From contig CM049318.1 in assembly GCA_026874595.1 (NCBI GenBank), positions 15,088,241 to 15,152,240 on the forward strand: a DNA stretch of 64,000 nucleotides. The letters run 5' to 3'. Shown one piece after another: positions 33,090 through 44,274 of the stretch. How positions within the stretch are numbered: the first letter of the stretch is position 1; the number at the start of each line of letters is the position of its first letter. A program made the position numbers and the translations under genes. The stretch is from Sipunculus nudus (Eukaryota; Annelida; Sipuncula; Golfingiida; Sipunculidae). Below the pieces are notes generated by a model. It searched no databases and had not been told where the DNA came from. It worked only from the letters and a program-made list of their open reading frames with translations.

Positions 33090-34381
33090 TGTTTCGTATA
33101 GCGCGACTTCATAGTGAGAATGGTCCCGCGTAATTGGTTTTGGGACCGCTCCCCTTTTGTTTTAATGCGAGTTTGGGAAGGTGAAGGTCGAGGGTTTTGG
33201 GGCGCGGGACCCGTGAGCGGTCCAGCGGCGCTTTTTCATCACTTGTGACGATTTCTTGTGGTTTCGGGCCCGAGGGAGACTCACTCCTCAGGTATTGTGG
33301 CCTTGTTATTGATTTTGTGTGCATCGTGCGGTGAAACTGCATCTCTGTGAGTTATAAAAGTTATGCTTTAAATGTGAAATCATAAGAATCCCACTTTGTA
33401 CTGCGGTCGAGTTTAATATGTTTGAGTTTGACGCCGAGGATGAGTTTCATACGGTTGTCAGCATTAAAGCTTAATTTAATATGCGAGTTTGACACTGAGG
33501 ACGAATTTAAGTATTCCGAGATGTTTGTTTGCTGTGCTGTTCATGTATTCTGGCAATATTATTCGTTTGATGTCTGAACCAAAGGTAAATCAGGGTAGAT
33601 TACTATATCGTTTGAGACTTTGTATACCGGCAGTAAATTTAATCACATTGTTTATCTGTCTGTATTGGAATATTTGACTGAGTATTTGGGGGTATTGTTT
33701 AAGATTGTAAGAAGGCTTTCACATTAAATTGAATGCATGTAGGATGCATACAGGCTTGTCAATATGTCATATTACATTCAAGTGGTTTAAATATTTCACA
33801 GGTTACATCATTCTGTGTTGTAGTGCTTATTTGTGGTAATTGCTTAATTGATAGTTTTCATTATGATAACACCTGTAAGACCAGAGACTATATGAGACTC
33901 TTATATTATTTAATTGTCAGGATTCACAGTGCTCTAAATATTTATGATTAAGTTTAACTTCTTCCAGAAAGAGAACGTTATTATATGGCTATATATGTCA
34001 TTAATGTTTCCATAGGTAAATATAACTGCAATTTGAACATGCACATTAATGTTTAGGTAAACTGAATAATAGGGAGTGTATGATATAATACTTGCAATAG
34101 GACTGATGTTTTGTAATTCAACTTAAAGCTGTCTATCTATATAGGACTCTAGTTATGGATATTTCAGAGACTATTTGCTTAGAGTATAGAATGTTACGGT
34201 ACACTCATACAGATATGTCTTTATATTATAAACAGTAAGGGTCACAACAAGTCAGTATGTGGTTTTAAGGACTTGTTTATTGTTTCTGTAATTTCAGAAC
34301 GCCAGCTTTATGCAATAAAGCATGTTAAAGGCGACTCCCTCGTGTTTGAAATGGAAGGGCATCTGGTCTGTGTCTGCACCA
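33090..34381 (+). repeat. 5' LTR
   Basis: Starts TGTTTCGTATAG and ends TGTCTGCACCA. A TATAAAAG box lies at 33,353-33,360 and AATAAA at 34,314-34,319, so U3 is about 290 bases and R is long. GC-rich, CpG-containing sequence fills the first 200 bases. An AAG|GTAAAT donor-like site (33,585) and a pyrimidine-rich TTTCAG acceptor-like site (ending 34,297) lie inside it. Confidence 0.95.
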
Positions 34382-34387
34382 AAGTTC

Positions 34388-34404
34388 TGGTTCTGAGGAA
34401 TTGA
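34388..34404 (+). promoter_or_regulatory. Candidate primer-binding site
   Basis: TGGTTCTGAGG starts six bases after the 5' LTR. A TGG start is what a tRNA 3' CCA end would pair with. I cannot name the tRNA. Confidence 0.35.
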
Positions 34405-34449
34405 TGAGCATGTTGTGTCGACTTAGCAGACAACCCGAGTAGTGGTGAC

Positions 34450-37400
34450 ATGGACAAGATGCCAGGTACAGGATCGAACCCTGCTGATGATAGTGGTGCA
34501 GAGCAGTCTGGGAATGACCAAGAACAAGAAAAAATGACTGAGATTAAAGAAAAGCGAAAGTCTCTTAGAGCAAAGATGACAAGAGCTATGAACAGATTAC
34601 GTGATTCTTCACGCCACATAGAAGTTGTGGGCGAAAGGAGACTAAATAGAGAAATGCAGGAAATACAGAAAGACTTTAATGTTCTTTGTGAATTACATGG
34701 TAAACTGTATGACCTGACTGAAGCTGAGGGTCATGCTGCTCTTGATAAATGGGAAGCAGATTTAGCCACAGACTTTTATGAATTTGAAGAAGAAATCGAA
34801 GATCGTAAAGCAGCTTATAAAGCTCTTAAAGGTGATAGAAGCCTTACTGTCCAGGCAGGGCAGACATCTATGGTGACCAGAAGTAATTCTGACAGAGATA
34901 CAACATCAAGGCCTCCAAATGAACCTTCTGAGCCAAGTGCCCCTCAGAGAGATACACACCATGATGTGCGCGAATCTATATCAGAGACAGTGAGGCAGAG
35001 AGATCCAGATATGTCAGCAGATGACTGTGTAGAGCCTGGCAATATACAAAGGTCTAATATTCCTTTCCCAGAGACCGTACACATGAGCGATCAATATAAC
35101 ATGTTTAGAGGTCAATTCGCGGCGAGCCAAGGTCATCTGTCAAGAAGGATGTATGTGTTTGATTCCTGGATAGACGATTTGGTAGAATTCCAAGAGACGA
35201 CACCGACAAGGCATGTAAGAGAAATGTCTGTTGCTGATGCTTTATATAGACTTGAAGCTACCAAAGACGTTCCAAATGTGAGACTTTGTCATTTTGATGG
35301 TAATCCTTTGCAATATGTTGAGTTTATTGAAAGTTTTAAGCTCCATATTCATGACAAATATCACTTGACAAATGATATTCGTATGTTGCAATTGAAAATG
35401 CATGTCACTGGTGATGCAGACAGGGCAATTGCAGGTTTAGGGTCAGCAGGTGTTATGTATGCAACAGCTTTAAAACTGTTGAAAGAGCAGTTTGGTGATA
35501 AAAGTGTTATTGCTAGGGCTCACATTAATAAGCTGACCAAGGGTTCAAAGATTATGCCTGGTAATAGACAAGGTTTGCGTGATTTCTCACTTGACATGAT
35601 TAATTGTCTTGCTACCATGAAACGTATAGGTTTTCATTCTGATGTTAATGCCTCAGATAGTCTCCGTCGAATGGTCAGGCGTCTTCCTGACCACCTGATC
35701 ATTAAGTGGAAGGTCAAGGCTGCAGAGCTGAGAGAAAATGGGACCATGCCGACTCTTGACCACATCAGCACTCTACTGCGACGGCAAGTCAAGATTAGCT
35801 ACGACCCAGACTTCGGCGACCTTGAGATAGGGGGCAGAGCTGAACAGAGAGTCTGGCAGAAGGACAAAGGCAAAGGCGTTAATGCAGTTAAGGGCCAACC
35901 TCTATCAGAGGACAGAAAAAGGCAATTGAGATGCTATGTGTGCAGTGATCAGCACAGAGTTAGTGAGTGCCCAACTTTCAGTGACTCGACAGTGTCAGAG
36001 CGTTTCAAAACAGCAAAAGAGCAGAGACTGTGTTACGGATGTCTCAACAGGGGCCACACTATGAGAGAGTGCAGGTCAAAAAAGAAATGTGATAAAGCAG
36101 GTTGTGATAAACAGCATCATCGTCTCCTACACACAGACCCTCCCCCTTCTAGCACTGTTACTACAGCTTTTGACAAGGATGGTTTGCTGCCGGTTGTCAG
36201 GGTTCTATTCAGATCAAATAATGGACAGGTTAGGCAGGGAAACGTCTTGATCGACAGTGGGGCTGCAACCACAATTATTAGGAAAGACTTTTCAAAGGCT
36301 TTGGGACTGCAAGGCAAGAGAGAGGCCCTGGAACTGTCAGTTGTAGGAGGGCAGAGACTCGACCAGAGTGATAGCAGGAGGATCAAAGTGTGGATCTCCC
36401 CGTTGCAGGGCGTAGGAGAATATGAAATTGAGGCCCACGAAATAGACAATACAATTGTTAGCGTCCATCCTCTGGACAGGCATTGGCTGTCGTCATTCCA
36501 GCACCTGAGTGATGTACAATTCTCACATAAGGCAGGACCTATAGATCTGATCCTAGGAGTTCAGTACAGTCATCTTCATGTTGAGGAGGAAATTCGTAAG
36601 GGCGCCTACTTTGAACCGGTCGGAAAGAAAACCAAGCTAGGATGGTTTGTGATAGGACCAAGTAATAGTCGTACGCCTGATGTTTCAATCAACTTTGTCC
36701 AGAAGGTCAACATGGAGACATTATATGACATGGAGACTCTAGGTATTCGTACACCAGGTTGTTCCTGTCCTGTAAAAGTGATGTCGCTTGAAGACCAGAG
36801 AGCCCAAGATATTTTCGAGACAACATGTCGTAAGGACGGCGGCAGGTACGTCATAGGTCTACCATGGAAAGGGGACCCTAAACAGCTTCCAGATAACTAT
36901 AAATTGGCAGAGAGTAGGCTTTCTTCCTTGGAAAGGAAACTGTTGAACAAACCTGAGATGGCCGAGTTGTATTGCAAGGCTATGGACCAGTTTATAGAGC
37001 AGGGATGGGCAGTTCAGCTTACCCCAGCTGAAATAGACAGAGGCAGAAAACCAGTGTTCTACCTTCCTCACCATGGGGTTTACAGACCAGATAAACCAAG
37101 CACTCCTTTGAGGATTGTGTTTGACCCAGCATGCACCTACAAAGGGGTATCATTGAATTCGCTTCTGTACAAGGGACCATGCCTGATTGGGGACCTTTTT
37201 GGCGTGCTTCTTCGCTTCAGAGAAGAACCGGTGGCCTTCATAGGAGATATATCCAAGATGTTTCTTCAGGTGTGTCTAATGGAGGAAGATACACATGTCC
37301 ACCGCTTTCTTTGGCGAGACATGGATGTCTCAAAAGAACCGAAGGTCTATCGTTTGACAAGGGTCACTTTCGGTGATAAACCGTCACCATCTATGGCCAG

Positions 37401-39978
37401 TTTTGTGGTGCTCAAGGTAGCCGAAGAGTTTCGGTCCAGATTTCCAGAAGCAGCTGTGCTTCTTAAACGTGATCGGTATGTTGACGACATCATTCACTCA
37501 TGTGCTACGTTTCAGGAAGCAGATAGACTAAAAGCAGCCATTGAAGTGATCCTCGGCAGTGCTAGCTTCCAGATCAAAGAGTGGATTTGTTCTTCTGATA
37601 TAAGGAAGAAACTTCAGGCAGTGCAGGATCACGATAACGGTTGCACACAAGATGTAAGTCTTGATGGTCAGGACAGTGTCAAAACTCTCGGCGTCTGTTG
37701 GAAACCGACGACAGATATGCTTCACTTTCAGGTAAAGGAAATGAAACCGGGTATACTGACCAAGAGGATAGTATTATCGAGACTGTCAATGATATATGAT
37801 CCGCTTGGTCTTGCTGCTGCAGTGACTATCAAAGCCAGAATTGCGATGCAGAACACTTGGAAGTTGGGCATGGAATGGGATGACCCACTCCCGGAAGATT
37901 ATCAAGACTTATGGGGTAGGCTATTTGAGGAACTGAAGAGTCTTGAAGGACTAGAGATTCCAAGATGCGTGAAACCAGAGACAATAGGACAGAAAGCAGA
38001 ATTGCATGTATTTACGGATGCCAGTTCGGTGGCGTATGGCGCTATCGCATATATTCGGACAAAGTCGCTTGGTTCTACCACACCGTATATCCAGCTGATT
38101 GCTGCCAAAGCTAGAGTGGCACCATTACGTCAAACAACAATCCCAAGATTGGAATTGGCAGCAGCATTGATCGGATCCAGATTGGCTAAAACTATTCATG
38201 AGGAGCTACGAACGGGTTTAACCACGACAATTTGGACAGATTCCAGAATCGTGCTTCATTGGATCAAATCAGAGTCCCATAATTTAAAGCAGTTTGTGGG
38301 TGTCCGGGTGGCGGAGATTCAAGCGACATGGGATCCCCCACACTGGAGGTTCATACCCACAGACAAAAACCCTGCTGACGATCTGAGTCGAGGTCTCAAA
38401 GTGACAGATTTGAAGGGACGTTGGTTTAAGGGACCAGAATTTCTTGTGAGATCAGAAAGGGATTGGCCAGAACAGCCAGCTCAGGATGGCACTCCCCCGG
38501 AAGATCCAGAGAGAAAACAACCCAAGAAACTGGTCTGCGGTGTAACAAAGGCCACATCTTTCATTGAGTGCAGAGATTTTTCTGATTGGCATAAGATGCT
38601 TCGAGTCACAGCCTGGTGTTACAGGTTTCTGCACAATGCCAGAAATAAGGATAAGCGGAGGGACACATTATCACCGCGCGAAATTGAGACATCAGAGAGA
38701 CACTGGATCTTGAAAGCCCAAGAGGACTTGGGTGACTGGAGGCAACAATACAGTGACCTTTCCCCATTTGAAAAGGAAGGGATTGTAAGAGTAGGAGGCA
38801 GGCTTAAACGGTCAAATTTGTCGTATGACCAAGTGCATCCAGTTCTGTTACCAGGCTCAAGCCATATAGCGAAGTTGGTCATGGCTGATGCCCATTCAAA
38901 GGCGATCCATCCAGGAGCAGAAAGGACATTATGTGAAGCAAGACGGAGGTACTGGATAACGCGAGGGCGGAATTTAGCAAAATTAATTGTCAGGAAATGT
39001 ATTGTTTGTCGGAAGTTAAGGCAACCGCCACACACTACACTCATGGCGGATCTTCCCCCAGAGAGAATGAGGGTGCAATCACCACCCTTTACAACAACAG
39101 GCGTTGACTTATTTGGGCCATTCAACCTAAAGTTCGGAAGGACCCAATCCAGAAAGGCTTGGGGAGCAATTTTCACGTGTGGAACCGTCCGCGCGGTTCA
39201 TTTGGAGATTGTCGACGACTTATCAACCCAGGCCTTCCTCCAGGCTCTCAGGCGTTTTGTTAGCACGCACGGATGGCCGACTACAATTATTAGTGACAAT
39301 GGGACGTCATTCGTCGGAACAGAAAAGGAACTTAAAAAACTCGTGCAAGCAGGGCGTCAAGAACTCAAGGAATTTGCGATGCTACATTCGGTGACGTGGA
39401 AGTTTATCACACCACTTAGTCCGAATCAGGGGGGATTCTACGAAAGCCTCATAAAGCAGGTAAAACGTGCAATGAAAGTAATAGGAGACCAAAGGCTGAC
39501 ATGGAACGAGATGTCTACAGTTTTCGCAGAGGTTAAGGCTTTGTTAAATTCAAGACCCATAGGTTATTCTCCGAATGATCCAAACGACTTACAGCCACTA
39601 ACACCAAACCATTTTCTGTTGGGACGAGCTACTGTTGACATACCACAAGGCCCATTTGAGGAAACAAAGAACTTACACAAGCGATTCGAATTCGTACAAG
39701 CCATGGTCAAACGGATATGGCAACGTTTCATATCAGAATATCTACCGACATTGACCAGACGAGTCAAATGGAAAACAAAGGGGCGACAGTTGAAACCCGG
39801 AGATGTTGTCTTGCTCGTAGACTCAGCAGCGCCACGAGGCAGGTGGGACATGGGCAGACTTCTCGAGGTCTATCCGGGGCAGGACGGCATCATCAGGAAC
39901 GTCAAGGTCAGAACCAAGAACGGAGAATACAAACGGTCAGTCCAAAGATGTTGTCTGCTATTGGAAGCCGAGTCATAA
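34450..39978 (+). CDS. BEL/Pao Gag-Pol polyprotein, intact
   Basis: 1,842 residues in one frame, with the start ATG 68 bases past the 5' LTR. The N-terminal Gag region is charged and helical. Two zinc knuckles follow: C-x2-C-x3-H-x4-C at about 495 and C-x2-C-x4-H-x4-C at about 528. The retropepsin-like protease active site DSGA is at 602-605. The reverse transcriptase has catalytic Asp at about 933 (GDISKMF) and YVDD at 1010-1013. The RNase H region has FTDAS near 1190. The integrase zinc-binding residues are H1482/H1487 and C1517/C1520, and the DDE catalytic triad is D1553, D1616 and E1665. The C-terminal region (WKTKGRQLKPGDVVLL) corresponds to the domain usual after BEL integrases. All expected catalytic residues are present. 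There is no envelope gene. Gag and Pol are fused without a frameshift, as is common in this superfamily. Confidence 0.95.
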   Translation: MDKMPGTGSNPADDSGAEQSGNDQEQEKMTEIKEKRKSLRAKMTRAMNRLRDSSRHIEVVGERRLNREMQEIQKDFNVLCELHGKLYDLTEAEGHAALDKWEADLATDFYEFEEEIEDRKAAYKALKGDRSLTVQAGQTSMVTRSNSDRDTTSRPPNEPSEPSAPQRDTHHDVRESISETVRQRDPDMSADDCVEPGNIQRSNIPFPETVHMSDQYNMFRGQFAASQGHLSRRMYVFDSWIDDLVEFQETTPTRHVREMSVADALYRLEATKDVPNVRLCHFDGNPLQYVEFIESFKLHIHDKYHLTNDIRMLQLKMHVTGDADRAIAGLGSAGVMYATALKLLKEQFGDKSVIARAHINKLTKGSKIMPGNRQGLRDFSLDMINCLATMKRIGFHSDVNASDSLRRMVRRLPDHLIIKWKVKAAELRENGTMPTLDHISTLLRRQVKISYDPDFGDLEIGGRAEQRVWQKDKGKGVNAVKGQPLSEDRKRQLRCYVCSDQHRVSECPTFSDSTVSERFKTAKEQRLCYGCLNRGHTMRECRSKKKCDKAGCDKQHHRLLHTDPPPSSTVTTAFDKDGLLPVVRVLFRSNNGQVRQGNVLIDSGAATTIIRKDFSKALGLQGKREALELSVVGGQRLDQSDSRRIKVWISPLQGVGEYEIEAHEIDNTIVSVHPLDRHWLSSFQHLSDVQFSHKAGPIDLILGVQYSHLHVEEEIRKGAYFEPVGKKTKLGWFVIGPSNSRTPDVSINFVQKVNMETLYDMETLGIRTPGCSCPVKVMSLEDQRAQDIFETTCRKDGGRYVIGLPWKGDPKQLPDNYKLAESRLSSLERKLLNKPEMAELYCKAMDQFIEQGWAVQLTPAEIDRGRKPVFYLPHHGVYRPDKPSTPLRIVFDPACTYKGVSLNSLLYKGPCLIGDLFGVLLRFREEPVAFIGDISKMFLQVCLMEEDTHVHRFLWRDMDVSKEPKVYRLTRVTFGDKPSPSMASFVVLKVAEEFRSRFPEAAVLLKRDRYVDDIIHSCATFQEADRLKAAIEVILGSASFQIKEWICSSDIRKKLQAVQDHDNGCTQDVSLDGQDSVKTLGVCWKPTTDMLHFQVKEMKPGILTKRIVLSRLSMIYDPLGLAAAVTIKARIAMQNTWKLGMEWDDPLPEDYQDLWGRLFEELKSLEGLEIPRCVKPETIGQKAELHVFTDASSVAYGAIAYIRTKSLGSTTPYIQLIAAKARVAPLRQTTIPRLELAAALIGSRLAKTIHEELRTGLTTTIWTDSRIVLHWIKSESHNLKQFVGVRVAEIQATWDPPHWRFIPTDKNPADDLSRGLKVTDLKGRWFKGPEFLVRSERDWPEQPAQDGTPPEDPERKQPKKLVCGVTKATSFIECRDFSDWHKMLRVTAWCYRFLHNARNKDKRRDTLSPREIETSERHWILKAQEDLGDWRQQYSDLSPFEKEGIVRVGGRLKRSNLSYDQVHPVLLPGSSHIAKLVMADAHSKAIHPGAERTLCEARRRYWITRGRNLAKLIVRKCIVCRKLRQPPHTTLMADLPPERMRVQSPPFTTTGVDLFGPFNLKFGRTQSRKAWGAIFTCGTVRAVHLEIVDDLSTQAFLQALRRFVSTHGWPTTIISDNGTSFVGTEKELKKLVQAGRQELKEFAMLHSVTWKFITPLSPNQGGFYESLIKQVKRAMKVIGDQRLTWNEMSTVFAEVKALLNSRPIGYSPNDPNDLQPLTPNHFLLGRATVDIPQGPFEETKNLHKRFEFVQAMVKRIWQRFISEYLPTLTRRVKWKTKGRQLKPGDVVLLVDSAAPRGRWDMGRLLEVYPGQDGIIRNVKVRTKNGEYKRSVQRCCLLLEAES

Positions 39979-39996
39979 TCCGTCCATCTCTGGCCC

Positions 39997-40004
39997 CCGG
40001 AGGG
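39997..40004 (+). promoter_or_regulatory. Polypurine tract before 3' LTR
   Basis: The short purine run GGAGGG lies directly against the TG of the 3' LTR, the expected primer site for plus-strand DNA synthesis. It is short. Confidence 0.55.
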
Positions 40005-41296
40005 TGTTTCGTATAGCGCGACTTCATAGTGAGAATGGTCCCGCGTAATTGGTTTTGGGACCGCTCCCCTTTTGTTTTAATGCGAGTTTGGGAAGGTGAA
40101 GGTCGAGGGTTTTGGGGCGCGGGACCCGTGAGCGGTCCAGCGGCGCTTTTTCATCACTTGTGACGATTTCTTGTGGTTTCGGGCCCGAGGGAGACTCACT
40201 CCTCAGGTATTGTGGCCTTGTTATTGATTTTGTGTGCATCGTGCGGTGAAACTGCATCTCTGTGAGTTATAAAAGTTATGCTTTAAATGTGAAATCATAA
40301 GAATCCCACTTTGTACTGCGGTCGAGTTTAATATGTTTGAGTTTGACGCCGAGGATGAGTTTCATACGGTTGTCAGCATTAAAGCTTAATTTAATATGCG
40401 AGTTTGACACTGAGGACGAATTTAAGTATTCCGAGATGTTTGTTTGCTGTGCTGTTCATGTATTCTGGCAATATTATTCGTTTGATGTCTGAACCAAAGG
40501 TAAATCAGGGTAGATTACTATATCGTTTGAGACTTTGTATACCGGCAGTAAATTTAATCACATTGTTTATCTGTCTGTATTGGAATATTTGACTGAGTAT
40601 TTGGGGGTATTGTTTAAGATTGTAAGAAGGCTTTCACATTAAATTGAATGCATGTAGGATGCATACAGGCTTGTCAATATGTCATATTACATTCAAGTGG
40701 TTTAAATATTTCACAGGTTACATCATTCTGTGTTGTAGTGCTTATTTGTGGTAATTGCTTAATTGATAGTTTTCATTATGATAACACCTGTAAGACCAGA
40801 GACTATATGAGACTCTTATATTATTTAATTGTCAGGATTCACAGTGCTCTAAATATTTATGATTAAGTTTAACTTCTTCCAGAAAGAGAACGTTATTATA
40901 TGGCTATATATGTCATTAATGTTTCCATAGGTAAATATAACTGCAATTTGAACATGCACATTAATGTTTAGGTAAACTGAATAATAGGGAGTGTATGATA
41001 TAATACTTGCAATAGGACTGATGTTTTGTAATTCAACTTAAAGCTGTCTATCTATATAGGACTCTAGTTATGGATATTTCAGAGACTATTTGCTTAGAGT
41101 ATAGAATGTTACGGTACACTCATACAGATATGTCTTTATATTATAAACAGTAAGGGTCACAACAAGTCAGTATGTGGTTTTAAGGACTTGTTTATTGTTT
41201 CTGTAATTTCAGAACGCCAGCTTTATGCAATAAAGCATGTTAAAGGCGACTCCCTCGTGTTTGAAATGGAAGGGCATCTGGTCTGTGTCTGCACCA
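40005..41296 (+). repeat. 3' LTR
   Basis: Direct copy of 33,090-34,381 with the same length and TG/CA ends. The TATA box falls at 40,268-40,275 and AATAAA at 41,229-41,234. The same short open frames recur at the fixed 6,915-base offset. Confidence 0.95.
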
Positions 41297-41301
41297 GGAA
41301 C
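41297..41301. repeat. Target-site duplication, right copy
   Basis: GGAAC immediately after the 3' LTR, identical to the left copy. Confidence 0.9.
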
Positions 41302-41745
41302 ATTTTTATCAAAACATTTTAAAACATCTTCAAAAACAGCGCTTAAATGTTATAACAAAACATTTTTTGAAACATTTATAAAACATTTTTTAACATTTTT
41401 CTCATAGAGCGCATAAATGAGTTCCCAAAACTTTTTTTAAACATTTTAAAAACATTTTAAAATGTTTTTTAAATGTTGATGAAAAATGTTTACTTGAAAC
41501 ATTTATGAGACATATTATAATTGTTCAAGATGTAATATGACTTAAATAACCCAATCCCATTTCAGGGATTTTCGTGACCGCGTCATTTGTCAATGCCTTA
41601 GGTATACTAGTGAATGAAATAGTTAAAAATGTTTAAAAAATGTTAAAAAAAATACAAAAACAAAAAAGTTTAAAATTTTTTTTTTAAATTTGATAAAAAA
41701 TGTTTACTTCAATTATTTATGAGACATATTTAGATTGTACAAGAT
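41302..41745. repeat. AAACATTTT subrepeat array, right part
   Basis: Dense degenerate copies of AAAACATTTTAAAA and its near-palindromic complement, continuing the array at 32,990-33,089 that the LTR element split. Within it a block ending CAAGATGTAATAT occurs twice, at about 41,485-41,535 and 41,700-41,750. Confidence 0.7.
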
Positions 41746-41746
41746 G

Positions 41747-41797
<51 letters not shown>

Positions 41798-41822
41798 TAT
41801 ATATATGTGCGCATATATATTA
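41746..41822. repeat. (TA)n microsatellite
   Basis: A long TA tract with an ACAC and a GTGCGC interruption. Confidence 0.9.
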
Positions 41823-42284
41823 ATTAAATATGTGTAATATTAATATATATTTAAATATAAACATTTTTATCTGTGTAAATATGTTGCATACAAACTTTCT
41901 ATATATAGTAAATATCACAGTAGTGTATATTTTATTAATAAAATTGGCATCTTCAGATCTGAAGTTTAAAAGAGTGAAATAATCATTTTATAGTAAAACA
42001 AAATTCTGCTTCTCGTTTCATATTGAAACTGGAATCCAGGATGCAGTTTGTTCAGATTAAATGATAACTTCAGAAATTAAGCTTTACCAAAAAAAAAACA
42101 AGAATAAAACAGGACGATAAGTGTCAAAAGGTACAGCAAAGGACCACAGTATCAGCACAATTTGGTCCTGTGCACTACAACTATCAGTATGTAATATCAT
42201 ATAACCCTCCTGCGAACTCATGTGTTTTTTACGGATTGCGGCTTAATTGGATCGACTAGAGTTACTGTGTCTGTAGAGACCACA

Positions 42285-42297
42285 TTTTGGCGGGAAA
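42285..42297 (+). promoter_or_regulatory. E2F-type site, possible promoter
   Basis: TTTTGGCGGGAAA matches the E2F consensus at every core position. A donor-like ATT|GTGAGT follows at 42,351, so a short non-coding first exon of a plus-strand transcript is conceivable. No TATA box was seen. Confidence 0.3.
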
Positions 42298-43055
42298 TTC
42301 AGCATACCAGACTAAACAGTTGAAGCGGAGGGCCTGAGTGTTCAAGCTATTGTGAGTATATTTCATTTACCTTTTTCCCTAATTTTCATTTATATTCATA
42401 ATTTATAATTTCCAAATAGCTAACAAGTAGCAGAACCATTGGTACATTTGTTTATTAAAACTTATTGTGCCATGATGCAAGCAGCTTAAAACAAGGTTTC
42501 AATTCAGCTGGAGAGGGGTGACAGCCATCCAACCTGTATACAACAATATCATGACCACAACTGATTCTGCTGTACAAGACATTTCAAACACACACACACA
42601 TTTATTTATTAAGGGTAGAAAGTATAGAAGTAATAATGACACAAAAGGCACATACTCATAGGAAGATGTTTCTTTTGCCTATATCAGTATGTATAATTGA
42701 TCATTTATATAATTTATTATTTATAATATAAACATCACCAGCATTTTCCAGGTCATTTTTATAATCAAGTTTACTAAATTTTCATTCAAATTGATTGTTT
42801 TATATACATCTTGTTATTGTGTATGTGTGGTTATTCACCTGTTTTAAGTTAATAAAATTTGGGGTCAACATATTATCCATAGTTAGGTGCGTCTGCACCA
42901 GTCCTGGGCTGTCATCCAGTAACATGCCAGCTCTCCAAGCATGCATTACAGAGGTGCATTAGGTGCAAAGGGCACCACTATCAGGCCAAGCCTTATTTGT
43001 GACATTCCTGTACAATTAAATGACACACACAGACCACATGACACTGTCTGCTATA

Positions 43056-43064
43056 TTCTCTCTC

Positions 43065-43103
<39 letters not shown>

Positions 43104-43172
43104 ATATATATATATAAACTCTCTCTTACTCACTCTCTATATATATTTATGTAAACTCTCTCTCCCTCTCTT

Positions 43173-43246
<74 letters not shown>

Positions 43247-43299
43247 AGGCGAAAACTGGTCTCACTGGATATTATTTTCCTTAATCATTTGTGAAAAAA

Positions 43300-43341
<42 letters not shown>

Positions 43342-43346
43342 CATAC

Positions 43347-43384
<38 letters not shown>
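43056..43384. repeat. Compound (TC)n/(TA)n microsatellites
   Basis: Alternating CT and TA runs, interrupted by ACATAAGGCGAAAACTGG at about 43,242. Confidence 0.9.
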
Positions 43385-43387
<3 letters not shown>

Positions 43388-43864
43388 TACTGAGAACTAA
43401 TATATACATTATATATTTATGTATATATACATTATAAAAGAAAAATATTGCATTGGCAACTAATATATCCCTGAAAAAATATGCTGATATCACTTGATAT
43501 ATATAGAAAAATGATATGTATTGTACTTAAGATAATGTACTATTAAAGTATTTTTAAACTTGTAACGCAAATAATATTGTGGTTTTCTTTATGTTTTCAG
43601 AGTAAAGGGAACATTCTGTCTCATCTAGATTCACTTTTTAAAGAAGTGTACTTTTTGTATTATCAATAAATTAAATAACTGTACTCTCCTAACAGATTTG
43701 TCAGGTATTATATAGTAATATACAGTACAGTACACATTCAGTAATTGATTTACATCTTGTATGTAATAGGATAAATGAATTCCTGTCAATCGATTACCTG
43801 CCCATTTAAAGTTTTTGTTTGGTGAATTTCATTTATGGTAATATGTACATATCTATTTCTACAG

Positions 43865-43996
43865 CCACAAGAAGAGGCAAAGAAGAAAAAGAAAGGAAGG
43901 GGGCCTGCTCCAGTGGAAGACATCACAGACTCTGATTCAGACTGGTGTTTTTTAAATAAATCTCTGTGCCTTACCAGCGACTCTTTTCTTTGTTGA
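43865..43996 (+). CDS. Possible terminal exon, lysine-rich then acidic (unrecognised)
   Basis: A TTTCTACAG acceptor ends at 43,864. The phase-0 frame encodes 43 residues: a basic stretch KKKKKGRGPAPVE, an acidic DITDSDSDW, then a hydrophobic tail and TGA. AATAAA overlaps the frame near 43,955. The Lys/Glu-rich composition and the acceptor are unusual for the surrounding AT-rich repeats. I could not find its upstream exons with confidence; a candidate is SKGNILSHLDSLFKE after TTTTCAG at about 43,603. It could be part of a host gene or of a transposon bounded by the AAACATTTT arrays. Confidence 0.3.
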   Translation, partial: PQEEAKKKKKGRGPAPVEDITDSDSDWCFLNKSLCLTSDSFLC

Positions 43997-44274
43997 TACG
44001 TGAGAATATGTTATCTGATGTGAAGTTGTAAGCAGAAATGATATAAAATATGCAGCTGTAGGTTCAACAGGGATGAATTACCTCTATGGTTTTAATCCAT
44101 TTTTTTGGCAAATATGATCGAAATATAGATAAAATAACATGGAAAGTGTTTTTCTACCTTTATATTCATGCAGATTTTTTAACCATGTTGGTACTACAAA
44201 AGCTGGTTACCAATTTGCCATATCCTGCACACATTACATAAACCCTGTCAATTCAAAATATACAAATGGGTTGA

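Larger units (their letters stand above)
33090..41296 (+). mobile_element. Complete BEL/Pao LTR retrotransposon
   Basis: 8,207 bp, bounded by two 1,292-bp direct LTRs that begin TG and end CA and are flanked by a GGAAC duplication. It contains one long Gag-Pol frame of BEL/Pao order (Gag, zinc knuckles, protease, RT, RNase H, integrase). Every LTR landmark I compared lies exactly 6,915 bases apart with no difference noticed, so the insertion appears recent. The frame has no stop or frameshift, so the copy may be autonomous. It interrupts an older AAACATTTT-repeat stretch. Confidence 0.95.

Noticed and set aside
33109-33342. 77-residue minus frame in the LTRs (repeated at 40,024-40,257)
   Set aside because: It exists twice only because the LTR exists twice, and it lies antisense to the U3 promoter region.
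36117-39851. Several minus-strand frames inside the retrotransposon coding region
   Set aside because: All overlap the intact Gag-Pol frame and show no motif.
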